Source: JACCVL01 sp038232655 (GTDB lineage: Bacteria; Actinomycetota; Actinomycetes; Propionibacteriales; Nocardioidaceae). Taken from it: 64,000 bases of DNA. Position 1 is the stretch's first letter. Each line of letters begins with the position of its first letter. A program made the position numbers and the translations under genes. The stretch spans positions 83,626-147,625 of the forward strand of contig JBBSNM010000001.1 in the NCBI GenBank assembly GCA_038232655.1, given 5' to 3'. Below are positions 57,069 through 64,000 of this stretch, in pieces. The notes below the pieces were generated by a model. That model was not told where the DNA came from. It searched no databases and worked only from the letters and a program-made list of their open reading frames with translations.

Positions 57069-57776
57069 TCAGCGGGTGGGGTCGTGACCCTCGTCGAGGG
57101 CACGCCACAGGTCCTGCGCGTCGGTGCGTTCGCCAGGCTCAGCAGTCCCAGCAGGCTCAGCGGTCCCAGCAGGCTCAGCGGTCCCAGCAGGCTCAGCGGT
57201 CCCGGTGGGCTGGGCCGACGGTGGCTGGGCCGACGGTGGCTGGGTCGACGGTGGCTGGGCCGACGACCGCTCGTAGCGACGGCTCATCCCCGGCCAGCGT
57301 GCCCCCCGGGCGACGGCGGCCATCCCGGTGGCGACCAGCAGCAGGGCGGCCACCCCGGCGACCCACGCCCAGCCGGTGCCGTCGGCGGCGCGGACCGCTT
57401 GGTCCACCGCCTCGGCGTCAGCACCTGCCGGCGTGTCAGCCGCAGCCGACCGCAACGTCTGGTTCAGGTGCGCGCCAGCACGCAATGCGGCCAGCCAGGC
57501 GCCGACGCCAACAACGGTCAGCACCGTGGCCACCAGCTGTCGCCACCGCCCCGAGGTCGCCAGCGTCGCCGCGAGGGCCGCAAGGGCTACCAGCGCGAGC
57601 GCGCGCAACTCCCCGGCGGCGTCAGCCCCGGAGACAGCCACCTCCTGCCGCGGCATGCCGGGCGTCAGGATCGATGCCTGCACCCACGGCTGCCCGACCG
57701 ACAGCAGCAGCAGCCCGACCGCGGCCGCGCCGACGGCGAGCACGACCGCGTGCTCCCGACCGCCGCGCGCCGCCAT
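57069..57776 (-). CDS. Tryptophan-associated transmembrane protein (Trp_oprn_chp)
   Basis: 235 residues, four membrane helices: VVLAVGAAAVGLLLLSVGQPWV (with the family GQPW motif), LRALALVALAALAATLAT, LVATVLTVVGVGAWLAALRAG and WAWVAGVAALLLVATGMAAV. A long low-complexity C-terminus is built of QPPSA and GTAEPA repeats. The family is fixed in actinobacterial trp/his clusters and has no proven function; a role in Trp export or sensing has been suggested only by context. ATG 57776; a GTG 6 nt upstream is possible. 16 bp after hisI, with no trpE between. Confidence 0.83.
   Translation of the reverse strand: MAARGGREHAVVLAVGAAAVGLLLLSVGQPWVQASILTPGMPRQEVAVSGADAAGELRALALVALAALAATLATSGRWRQLVATVLTVVGVGAWLAALRAGAHLNQTLRSAAADTPAGADAEAVDQAVRAADGTGWAWVAGVAALLLVATGMAAVARGARWPGMSRRYERSSAQPPSTQPPSAQPPSAQPTGTAEPAGTAEPAGTAEPAGTAEPGERTDAQDLWRALDEGHDPTR
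57128..57264. repeat. Two adjacent tandem repeats in the tail of the Trp-associated membrane protein
   Basis: About four 18-bp units (CAGCAGGCTCAGCGGTCC and variants, about 57128-57203) encode GTAEPA repeats. About four 15-bp units (GCCGACGGTGGCTGG, about 57209-57264) encode QPPSA repeats. Both unit sizes keep the frame. Confidence 0.8.
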
Positions 57777-57792
57777 GCTCACTGCCCGCGGC

Positions 57793-58191
57793 TCACTGCC
57801 CGCGCTCGGATTGCGGCCGCTGCTGGCGAGCCACCTCGACCACGGACAGCGCGTCGGCGTCGAAGCAGGTGCCCGCACCGGTGTGGCAGGCCGGGCCGTC
57901 GGCGTCCACCCGGACGAGGAGGGTGTCACCGTCGCAGTCGAGCCGGACCTCGCGAACCCACTGGCGGTTTCCCGAGGTCTCCCCCTTGACCCACCGCCGC
58001 TGCCGTCTGCGGCTGAAGAAGGTGGCCCGGCCGGTGGTGAGGGTGTCGTGCAGGGCCTCCGCGTCCATCCAGCCCAGCATCAGCACCGCCCCGGACGTGG
58101 CGTCCTGGACGATGGCGGGAACCAGCCCGTCGGCGCTGAAACGCACCCGCGCGCGCAGCCCGGTGTCGAGCCGGCCGGCGTCATCGCTCAC
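57793..58191 (-). CDS. hisI: Phosphoribosyl-AMP cyclohydrolase
   Basis: 132 residues; opens the purine ring of phosphoribosyl-AMP in histidine synthesis. Zinc/Mg ligands are in RLDCDGDTLLVRVDADGPAC and CHTGAGTCF; VLMLGWMDAEAL and FFSRRRQRRWVKGETSGN are conserved. The HisE pyrophosphohydrolase domain is absent, as in other actinobacteria. GTG 58191 overlaps the ABC gene stop by 11 nt. Confidence 0.93.
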   Translation of the reverse strand: MSDDAGRLDTGLRARVRFSADGLVPAIVQDATSGAVLMLGWMDAEALHDTLTTGRATFFSRRRQRRWVKGETSGNRQWVREVRLDCDGDTLLVRVDADGPACHTGAGTCFDADALSVVEVARQQRPQSERGQ

Positions 58192-60022
58192 TGGGCACCT
58201 CCCTCCCGAGGCGTGACTGCGCGACCCACGAGGCGTGCAGCCGTCCGTACACCCCACCGTGTTCGACCAGGCGTGCGTGCGGTCCGCGCTCGACCAGTAC
58301 GCCGTCGTCGAAGACCAGTACCTCGTCGGCGGCCTCCGCGGTGCTCATCCGGTGCGCCACCGTCACCGACGTGCGGCCCCGCAAGAGGCCGTCGAGGGCC
58401 CGACCGATCATGGCCTCGGTCTGCGGGTCGACCGCGCTGGTTGCCTCGTCCAGCACCAGCAGGTCGGGGTCGGCCAGCGCCGCACGCGCAAGCGCCACCA
58501 GCTGCCGCTCACCGGCCGACAGTGACTCCCCCCGCTGCCCGACCCGGGTCGCCAGCCCATGGGGCAGGCGGGCATACCACTCCGCCAGGCCGAGCCCTGC
58601 GACGGCCTCGACCAGGGTGGTGTCGTCGGCGCCGGGTCGGCCGTAGCGCAGGTTGTCGGCGAGGGTGGAGTCGAACAAGAAGCCATCCTGCGGCACCATC
58701 ACCACGCGCCGACGCAGCGAGTCGAACGCGACGTCGCGCAGGTCGACGCCGCCGAGAAAGACCTGGCCGCGCACCGGGTCCATCAGCCGGGTCAGCAGCT
58801 TGGCGAAGGTGGTCTTGCCCGACCCGGTCTCGCCCACCACTGCGACCCGGCGACCGGACGCGATGGAGACGTCGACGTCGCGCAGCACGTCTGGGCCGTC
58901 GGGATAGGCGAAGCCCACGTGTGCGAAGGCGATGTCGAGGGGCCGGTCGGGCAGCGCGGTGCCGGCCGGGCCGGGGTCGGACACGTCGGCGGGGGTGTCC
59001 AGCAGGGCGATCACCCGCCGCCACGACGCCACCGCGTTCTGGGCCTCGGTCAGCACCTGGGTCGCCATCTGCACCGGCCCGACGAGCAGGGACACGAGGA
59101 AGGCGAAGGCAATGACGGTGCCGGCGCTGAGCTGCCCCGCCACCCCGAGCCACACGCCGACGACGACCACCGCAGCACTGGCCAGCCCGCCGGCGAGCCC
59201 GGCGGAGGCGAAGGTCATCGCCACCAGCCGCTGCGCCTCGACCTGCCGCCGGTAGTTCGCGTCGATCGCGGCATCGACCCGCTCCTGGGTCCGCTCCTCG
59301 ATGGCGTGCGCCTTGACCACCGAGGCGCCGACGACCGGCTCGGCGATGACCGAGAGCATCTCGCCGACGCTGCGGCGTACGCGGCCGTACGCGGCCGTCA
59401 TGCGGCCGGTCACCGACCGCAGCGCCAGCACCAGCGGCAGGAAGCACACCCAGACCACGAGGGTCAGCTGCCAGGAGTAGACGAGCATGACGATGCTGGC
59501 CACCAGGGCCTGGCCGATGGAGACCACGAAGAAGATGCCACCGAACTGCAAGAACAGCGAAACCTGGTCGATGTCGCTGGTCACACGCGACACCAGCGCC
59601 CCTCGACGTTCGCTGCTCTGGGTCAGCACCGGCAGGTCGTGGACGTGCCGGAAGGCCTGCACCCGCAGGTCGGCGAGGCCGTTCTCGCTGGCAACGAACA
59701 GCCGCACCTTCATGGCGTACGCCGCGGCCGCGCTCACCACGACCACGAGCAGCGACACCACCACCAGCCACAGCACGGCTCGCTGGTCCACGCCCTCGCC
59801 GCCCGTCAGCCCCCGGTCGATGGTCTGCTGGACCACGACGGGCACGACGGCCCCGCCGGCGGTGGAGACCACCGCAAGCGCCAGCGTGCCGCCGATGCCC
59901 GTGCGCAGCCTCGGGGACAGTTGCACCCCCCGCCGCAACGTCTGCCAGGCGCCGGTGCTCTCACCGCTGGCGACGACGGTGTCGTTGGTGGCGGTCGCGG
60001 GCGCCGCGGTCGATCCGCTCAC
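58181..60022 (-). CDS. ABC exporter half-transporter with consensus ATPase site residues
   Basis: 613 residues: six-helix exporter domain (about 35-340) then an ATPase. Walker A VVGETGSGKTTFAKLL, signature LSAGERQLVALARA (variant of LSGGQ), Walker B LLVLDEATSAVD with the catalytic Glu, and H-loop VTVAHRMST. Paired with the overlapping upstream half-transporter (60019-61863), which has the opposite defects. Together they form a heterodimer of the TM287/288 or BmrCD type, exporting an unknown small or amphipathic compound. GTG 60022 overlaps the partner stop (GTGA). Confidence 0.9.
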   Translation of the reverse strand: MSGSTAAPATATNDTVVASGESTGAWQTLRRGVQLSPRLRTGIGGTLALAVVSTAGGAVVPVVVQQTIDRGLTGGEGVDQRAVLWLVVVSLLVVVVSAAAAYAMKVRLFVASENGLADLRVQAFRHVHDLPVLTQSSERRGALVSRVTSDIDQVSLFLQFGGIFFVVSIGQALVASIVMLVYSWQLTLVVWVCFLPLVLALRSVTGRMTAAYGRVRRSVGEMLSVIAEPVVGASVVKAHAIEERTQERVDAAIDANYRRQVEAQRLVAMTFASAGLAGGLASAAVVVVGVWLGVAGQLSAGTVIAFAFLVSLLVGPVQMATQVLTEAQNAVASWRRVIALLDTPADVSDPGPAGTALPDRPLDIAFAHVGFAYPDGPDVLRDVDVSIASGRRVAVVGETGSGKTTFAKLLTRLMDPVRGQVFLGGVDLRDVAFDSLRRRVVMVPQDGFLFDSTLADNLRYGRPGADDTTLVEAVAGLGLAEWYARLPHGLATRVGQRGESLSAGERQLVALARAALADPDLLVLDEATSAVDPQTEAMIGRALDGLLRGRTSVTVAHRMSTAEAADEVLVFDDGVLVERGPHARLVEHGGVYGRLHASWVAQSRLGREVPSER

Positions 60023-61863
60023 GCCGGCAGCACCGCGCTGACGTCGTCGGGCCCGCCGCCCGGTTCCGCCGTGCCAGCGGTCGCCTCGTGGTCGGCGCGC
60101 TCTCGGGCACGGTCATAGGCGTCCACGATGTCGCGGTAGGCCGGCGAGCGTGCGGACAGCTCGAGGTGGGTGCCGCGGTCGGCGATCCGGCCGTCGTCGA
60201 GGAAGAGGACCTCGTCGGCCAGCGCGATGGTGGCCTTGCGGTAGGCCACCACCAACGTGGTGGGCCCACCGGCACCGGCCTGCTCCCGCAGCCCGGCGAG
60301 CACCGCGGCCTCGACCTCCGGGTCGACGGCGCTGGTCGCGTCGTCCAGCACGAGCAGCCGGGGCCGCCGGACCAGCGCCCTGGCCAGGGCCAGCCGCTGC
60401 CGCTGGCCGCCGGACAAGGTGGTGCCCCGCTCCCCCAGCGGCGCCTCCAGGCCCAGCGGAAGCCGGGCGACGAAGCCGTCGGCCTGCGCGGTGCGCAGCG
60501 CTGCCCAGACGTCGTCGTCGGACACCTCGGCGCCGAGGGCGACGTTGCCGCGGACGGTGTCGTCGAACAAGAACGTGTGCTGCGGCACCAGGGCCACGGT
60601 GTCGGCCAGGGCGGCATGGCTGAGCTCGCGGGCGTCACCGCCGTCGAGAAGCACCGAGCCCTGGTCGGGGTCGACGAGGCGCGCCAGCAGCGACGTCAGC
60701 GTGCTCTTGCCCGAGCCGGTCCGGCCCACCAGCGCCACCGTCCGGCCCGCGCCCACCGAGAGCTGCACGTCGTGCAGCACCGGGCGATCCGCCTCGTAGC
60801 CGTAGCCGAGGCCGCGCGTCTCCAGCCGCACCGGGCCGTGCCCGTTCGCCGGCCGCTCGCCGTAGGGCGTGGACCCGTCGGCGTCCAGCACCGCGCGGAC
60901 CCGGTCCCAGCCGACGACGGTGCGGGGCAGCTCGCCGAGGACCCAGCCGATCGCGCGCACCGGAAAGGCGATGACGGTGAACAGGAACGCCACCTGCACA
61001 ACGTCGCCAGGTTCTGCACCGCCGGACAGCACCCGTTGCACACCGACCAGGATGACCAGCAGGACGCCGATGATCGGCAACGCCTCGAGCGCCGGGTCGA
61101 AGACGCTGCGGACCCGGCCGGCGGCGACGTTGGCGTCGCGCAGGCGGAAGGTCTCCGCGCGGAAGCGCTCGGTCTCCTCGGTCTCGCGGCCGAGGGCCTT
61201 GACGACCATCGCGCCGTCGAAGGACTCGTGGGCGACACCGCTCACGTCGGCGCGCAGCTGCTGGGCCAGGGTCACCCGCGGAGACAGCGCGCGCTGGTAG
61301 CCGACGTTGATCGCGAACAGCAGCGGGAAGACCACCAGCCCGACGATCGTCAACACGATGTCGGCCGTCAGCATCGCGATCACCGCGACCACCAGCATCG
61401 CCAGCACGCCCACCGCCATCGGCAGCGGCATCATCACCGCCCAGGCCGCCTCGACGTCGGCGTTGGCGTTGGACAACAGCTGGCCGGTGGGGTGCGCCTG
61501 GTGCCAGCGCATCGGCAGCCGCAGGTACTGCCGGGTCACCGCCCGCCGGTGGTCGGCCATCAGCCGGAAGTACACGATGCCGCCGACCAGCCGCCGGGCG
61601 ATCACACCCAGTGCCCGGCCGAGCGCGACGCCGAGGAACAGCAGGCTGACCGCGACCAGGTCACCGGTGTCGACGACGTCGAGGGCGAAGGCGGGCGTGA
61701 TGACCTCGTCGGTCGCCCAGCCGAGCACCCAGGCGTCGGCGACGGTGAGCGCGCCGTAGACCAGGCTGCCCACCACGGCCACGCTGAACAGCCGCCGCTG
61801 CGCCCGGGCCCCGTGGGCGATGACGCCCAGCCCGCGGCGGGTGGTGCCTGGGCGGGTGGACAC
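60019..61863 (-). CDS. ABC exporter half-transporter with degenerate ATPase residues
   Basis: 614 residues, same layout as its partner. Walker A LVGRTGSGKSTLTSLL and signature LSGGQRQRLALARA are intact, but Walker B ends LLVLDDATSAVD (Asp for the catalytic Glu) and the H-loop is LVVAYRKAT (Tyr for His). This subunit therefore binds ATP but should hydrolyse it poorly, as in asymmetric heterodimeric exporters. GTG 61863; the first gene of a group running on into hisI. Substrate unknown. Confidence 0.9.
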   Translation of the reverse strand: MSTRPGTTRRGLGVIAHGARAQRRLFSVAVVGSLVYGALTVADAWVLGWATDEVITPAFALDVVDTGDLVAVSLLFLGVALGRALGVIARRLVGGIVYFRLMADHRRAVTRQYLRLPMRWHQAHPTGQLLSNANADVEAAWAVMMPLPMAVGVLAMLVVAVIAMLTADIVLTIVGLVVFPLLFAINVGYQRALSPRVTLAQQLRADVSGVAHESFDGAMVVKALGRETEETERFRAETFRLRDANVAAGRVRSVFDPALEALPIIGVLLVILVGVQRVLSGGAEPGDVVQVAFLFTVIAFPVRAIGWVLGELPRTVVGWDRVRAVLDADGSTPYGERPANGHGPVRLETRGLGYGYEADRPVLHDVQLSVGAGRTVALVGRTGSGKSTLTSLLARLVDPDQGSVLLDGGDARELSHAALADTVALVPQHTFLFDDTVRGNVALGAEVSDDDVWAALRTAQADGFVARLPLGLEAPLGERGTTLSGGQRQRLALARALVRRPRLLVLDDATSAVDPEVEAAVLAGLREQAGAGGPTTLVVAYRKATIALADEVLFLDDGRIADRGTHLELSARSPAYRDIVDAYDRARERADHEATAGTAEPGGGPDDVSAVLPA

Positions 61864-62273
61864 GCGTGCGCTCCTCGTGCGGGGAAGGGTCGGTAGGGAC
61901 GCCGGCCGGTGCGGCGCCGGCCACGTCTGCCCAGCCTACGTCTTCACAGGCACCGCTCCTGCACACACGTTTAACTCGCCGCAGGCACCACTTGGTACCT
62001 CCGGCACCAACCCGGCGACGAGAACGGTGCGAACGTGCCGAGTGGCGGCGTCCGGCCCGTACGGCGCTGGACGCCGGGTCCGGGGAGTGCGCGCGGACGC
62101 CCGGTGGCTGGCGGCGCGTGGATGGCAGCACACCGGGACGACTTGGTGCCTGCCCGCAGAGGGGCCGGCGTTAGCTGTGCGTAAACGCACCACGGCCGGC
62201 GGTCGTCCTGGTGCGTTCGCGCACACTGGGCCGCGGCGCCCGCCCTCCTGCCCCGGTGGCGGTGACGTCTGCC
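61864..62273. other. 410-bp intergenic region between hisF and the ABC genes
   Basis: No convincing gene on either strand. It contains two 14-bp inverted repeats with the same arms, GTGCGTAAACGCAC (62177-62190) and GTGCGTTCGCGCAC (62211-62224), centres 34 bp apart, close behind hisF. It also holds a 10-bp inverted repeat GCAGGCACCA (61981-61990) / TGGTGCCTGC (62144-62153). It should hold the hisF terminator and the promoter of the exporter genes. Confidence 0.55.
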
Positions 62274-63031
<758 letters not shown>

Positions 63032-63035
<4 letters not shown>

Positions 63036-63766
63036 GATGGTCGCCCTACAGCCACCAGCGCGTCCGCGAGCGTGAACGCGCCGGTGTACAGCGCGGTGCC
63101 CACGATGGCCCCCTCCACGCCGAGCGGGGTCAGCCCCGCCAGGGTCTCGAGGTCGGCGAGGGTGGAGATGCCCCCGGAGGCGACCACCGGGCGGTCGGTA
63201 CGCGCGCACACCGCCCGCAGCAGGTCCGTGTTCGGGCCGGCCAGCATGCCGTCCTTGTTGACGTCGGTCACGACGTAGCGTGCGCAACCGTCGCGGTCCA
63301 ACCGCTCCAGCACCTCCCAAAGGTCACCACCGTCCTGCGTCCACCCGCGGGCCGCCAGCGTCGTCCCGCGCACATCGAGCCCGATGGCGATCCGGTCGCC
63401 GTGCTCGGCGATGGCCCGGGCGCACCACTGCGGGTCCTCCAGGGCGGCAGTGCCGATGTTGACCCGCCGGCACCCCGTGGCCAGGGCAGCGCGCAGGGAC
63501 TCGTCGTCACGGATGCCGCCGGACAGCTCCACGTCGATGTCGACCGCGTCGACGACCTCGGTGAGGACCGCCCGGTTGTGGCCGCGGCGGAACGCCGCGT
63601 CGAGGTCGACCAGGTGGATCCAGCCGGCGCCGCCGGCCTGCCAGCGCCGCGCAGACTCGACCGGGTCACCGAAGACGCGCTCGGTCCCGGCCACCCCTTG
63701 CACCAGTTGGACGGCCTGCCCCGCGGCGACGTCGACGGCGGGCAGCAGCTGCAGGTGGTCACTCAC
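63032..63766 (-). CDS. priA: Phosphoribosyl isomerase A (HisA/TrpF bifunctional)
   Basis: 244 residues, TIM barrel. Catalytic acids Asp12 (LLPAVDVAAG) and Asp172 (VVTDVNKDGMLAGPN); LDVRGTTLAARGW carries the Arg and Trp used for the dual substrates in PriA. Actinobacteria lack trpF and use this enzyme for both ProFAR and phosphoribosylanthranilate. Gln20 (GQAVQLVQG) stands where the M. tuberculosis and Streptomyces enzymes have Arg19. Located upstream of hisF with overlapping codons. Confidence 0.93.
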
Positions 63767-63805
63767 AGCACGGACCCTATGCGGGCGCCGACCGGCGCCG
63801 CAGCG

Positions 63806-64000
63806 TCAGCGCGGCCGGTCCGGCTCGAGATCGATCATCTGGGCCAGCGGTTCGACCTCGCGCACCCTGCCCTCGGCGGCGTTGATCGCCGACGCGGTGT
63901 CGTCGGCGCTGGCCGCGTCGAGCACCGCGATCTTGGCCGTGACCAGCAGCTCCTCCGGGCCCAGGTGCATTGTGCGCAGGTGGATCACCTCGGTCACCCC
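63806..64000 (-). CDS. Cation diffusion facilitator transporter, C-terminal end only
   Basis: The last 64 or so codons of a gene entering from the right edge. HLRTMHLGPEELLVTAKIAV matches the C-terminal cytoplasmic domain of CDF zinc/cobalt/manganese transporters, followed by the helix DDTASAINAAEGRVREVEPL and an acidic end. A GTG at 63997 is internal, not the start. Confidence 0.7.
   Translation of the reverse strand, partial: GVTEVIHLRTMHLGPEELLVTAKIAVLDAASADDTASAINAAEGRVREVEPLAQMIDLEPDRPR

Noticed and set aside
57107..59115. Arg/Pro/Ala-rich plus-strand frames over the Trp-associated and ABC genes
   Set aside because: Composition is that of shifted frames; repeats seen in them come from the real minus-strand genes.

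Overview
The window comes from a chromosome of a high-GC Gram-positive actinomycete. The evidence is gene content and order: sigA with a Lys/Ala-rich N-terminal tail, an ANTAR response regulator, the LppX/LprG-type lipoprotein, DUF5998, DUF4192, DUF7455, PriA in place of HisA/TrpF, and Trp-operon-associated membrane proteins. Many GTG starts, ATGA/GTGA stop-start overlaps and several TANNNT boxes 6-7 nt ahead of a start codon also fit. The block pyk-gltD-gltB / lgt-trpA-trpB-trpC / hisI-hisF-priA, next to polA-rpsA-coaE and a liv operon, resembles the Streptomyces arrangement, but details differ. A Propionibacteriales-like lineage is possible from the PriA sequence; this is a guess.

Layout. 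1-5350 (minus): rhodanese, a broken thymidine kinase, a phosphodiesterase, DUF5998 and a GNAT/acyl-CoA-synthetase protein acyltransferase (Pat). Pat is divergent from an AMP-forming acyl-CoA synthetase (5434-7191) that carries the motif such enzymes modify. 7.2-16.5 kb: a dehydrogenase, then convergent topoisomerase IV genes parC and parE enclosing a lipoprotein-MFS pair (LprG-P55 type), then small conserved genes. 16.5-26.7 kb: principal sigma factor, universal stress protein, carboxylate-amine ligase, DUF4192, DNA polymerase IV, S9 peptidase and a group-2 sigma factor behind a SigR/SigH-type promoter. 26.7-32 kb (minus): coaE, rpsA, polA. 32-38.9 kb: thioesterase, DUF554, and a complete branched-chain amino acid ABC system (livH-M-G-F plus convergent livK). 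39-48.5 kb: pdtaR and a tRNA with CAA anticodon sharing a palindromic divergent promoter, then GH3 lipoprotein, pyk, gltD, gltB. 48.5-51.2 kb: a tandem-HD/LuxR regulator and a decayed patch with transposase-like and MFS remnants. 51.2-64 kb (minus): VIT transporter, lgt, Sco1, trpA, trpB, trpC, two small Trp-associated membrane proteins, hisI, a heterodimeric ABC exporter, hisF, priA and the end of a CDF transporter.

How it fits together: most of the window is housekeeping (replication, transcription, translation, central nitrogen and carbon metabolism, Trp/His synthesis). I did not find a clearly new multi-gene system. The most interesting signals are the multiply broken tdk, the CAA tRNA with a short variable loop and its palindromic promoter, the GGAAT-N18-GTT promoter of the second sigma factor, the LivH permease with an added secreted domain, the asymmetric ABC exporter, the absence of trpE from its usual slot, and the scar at 50.4-51.1 kb.
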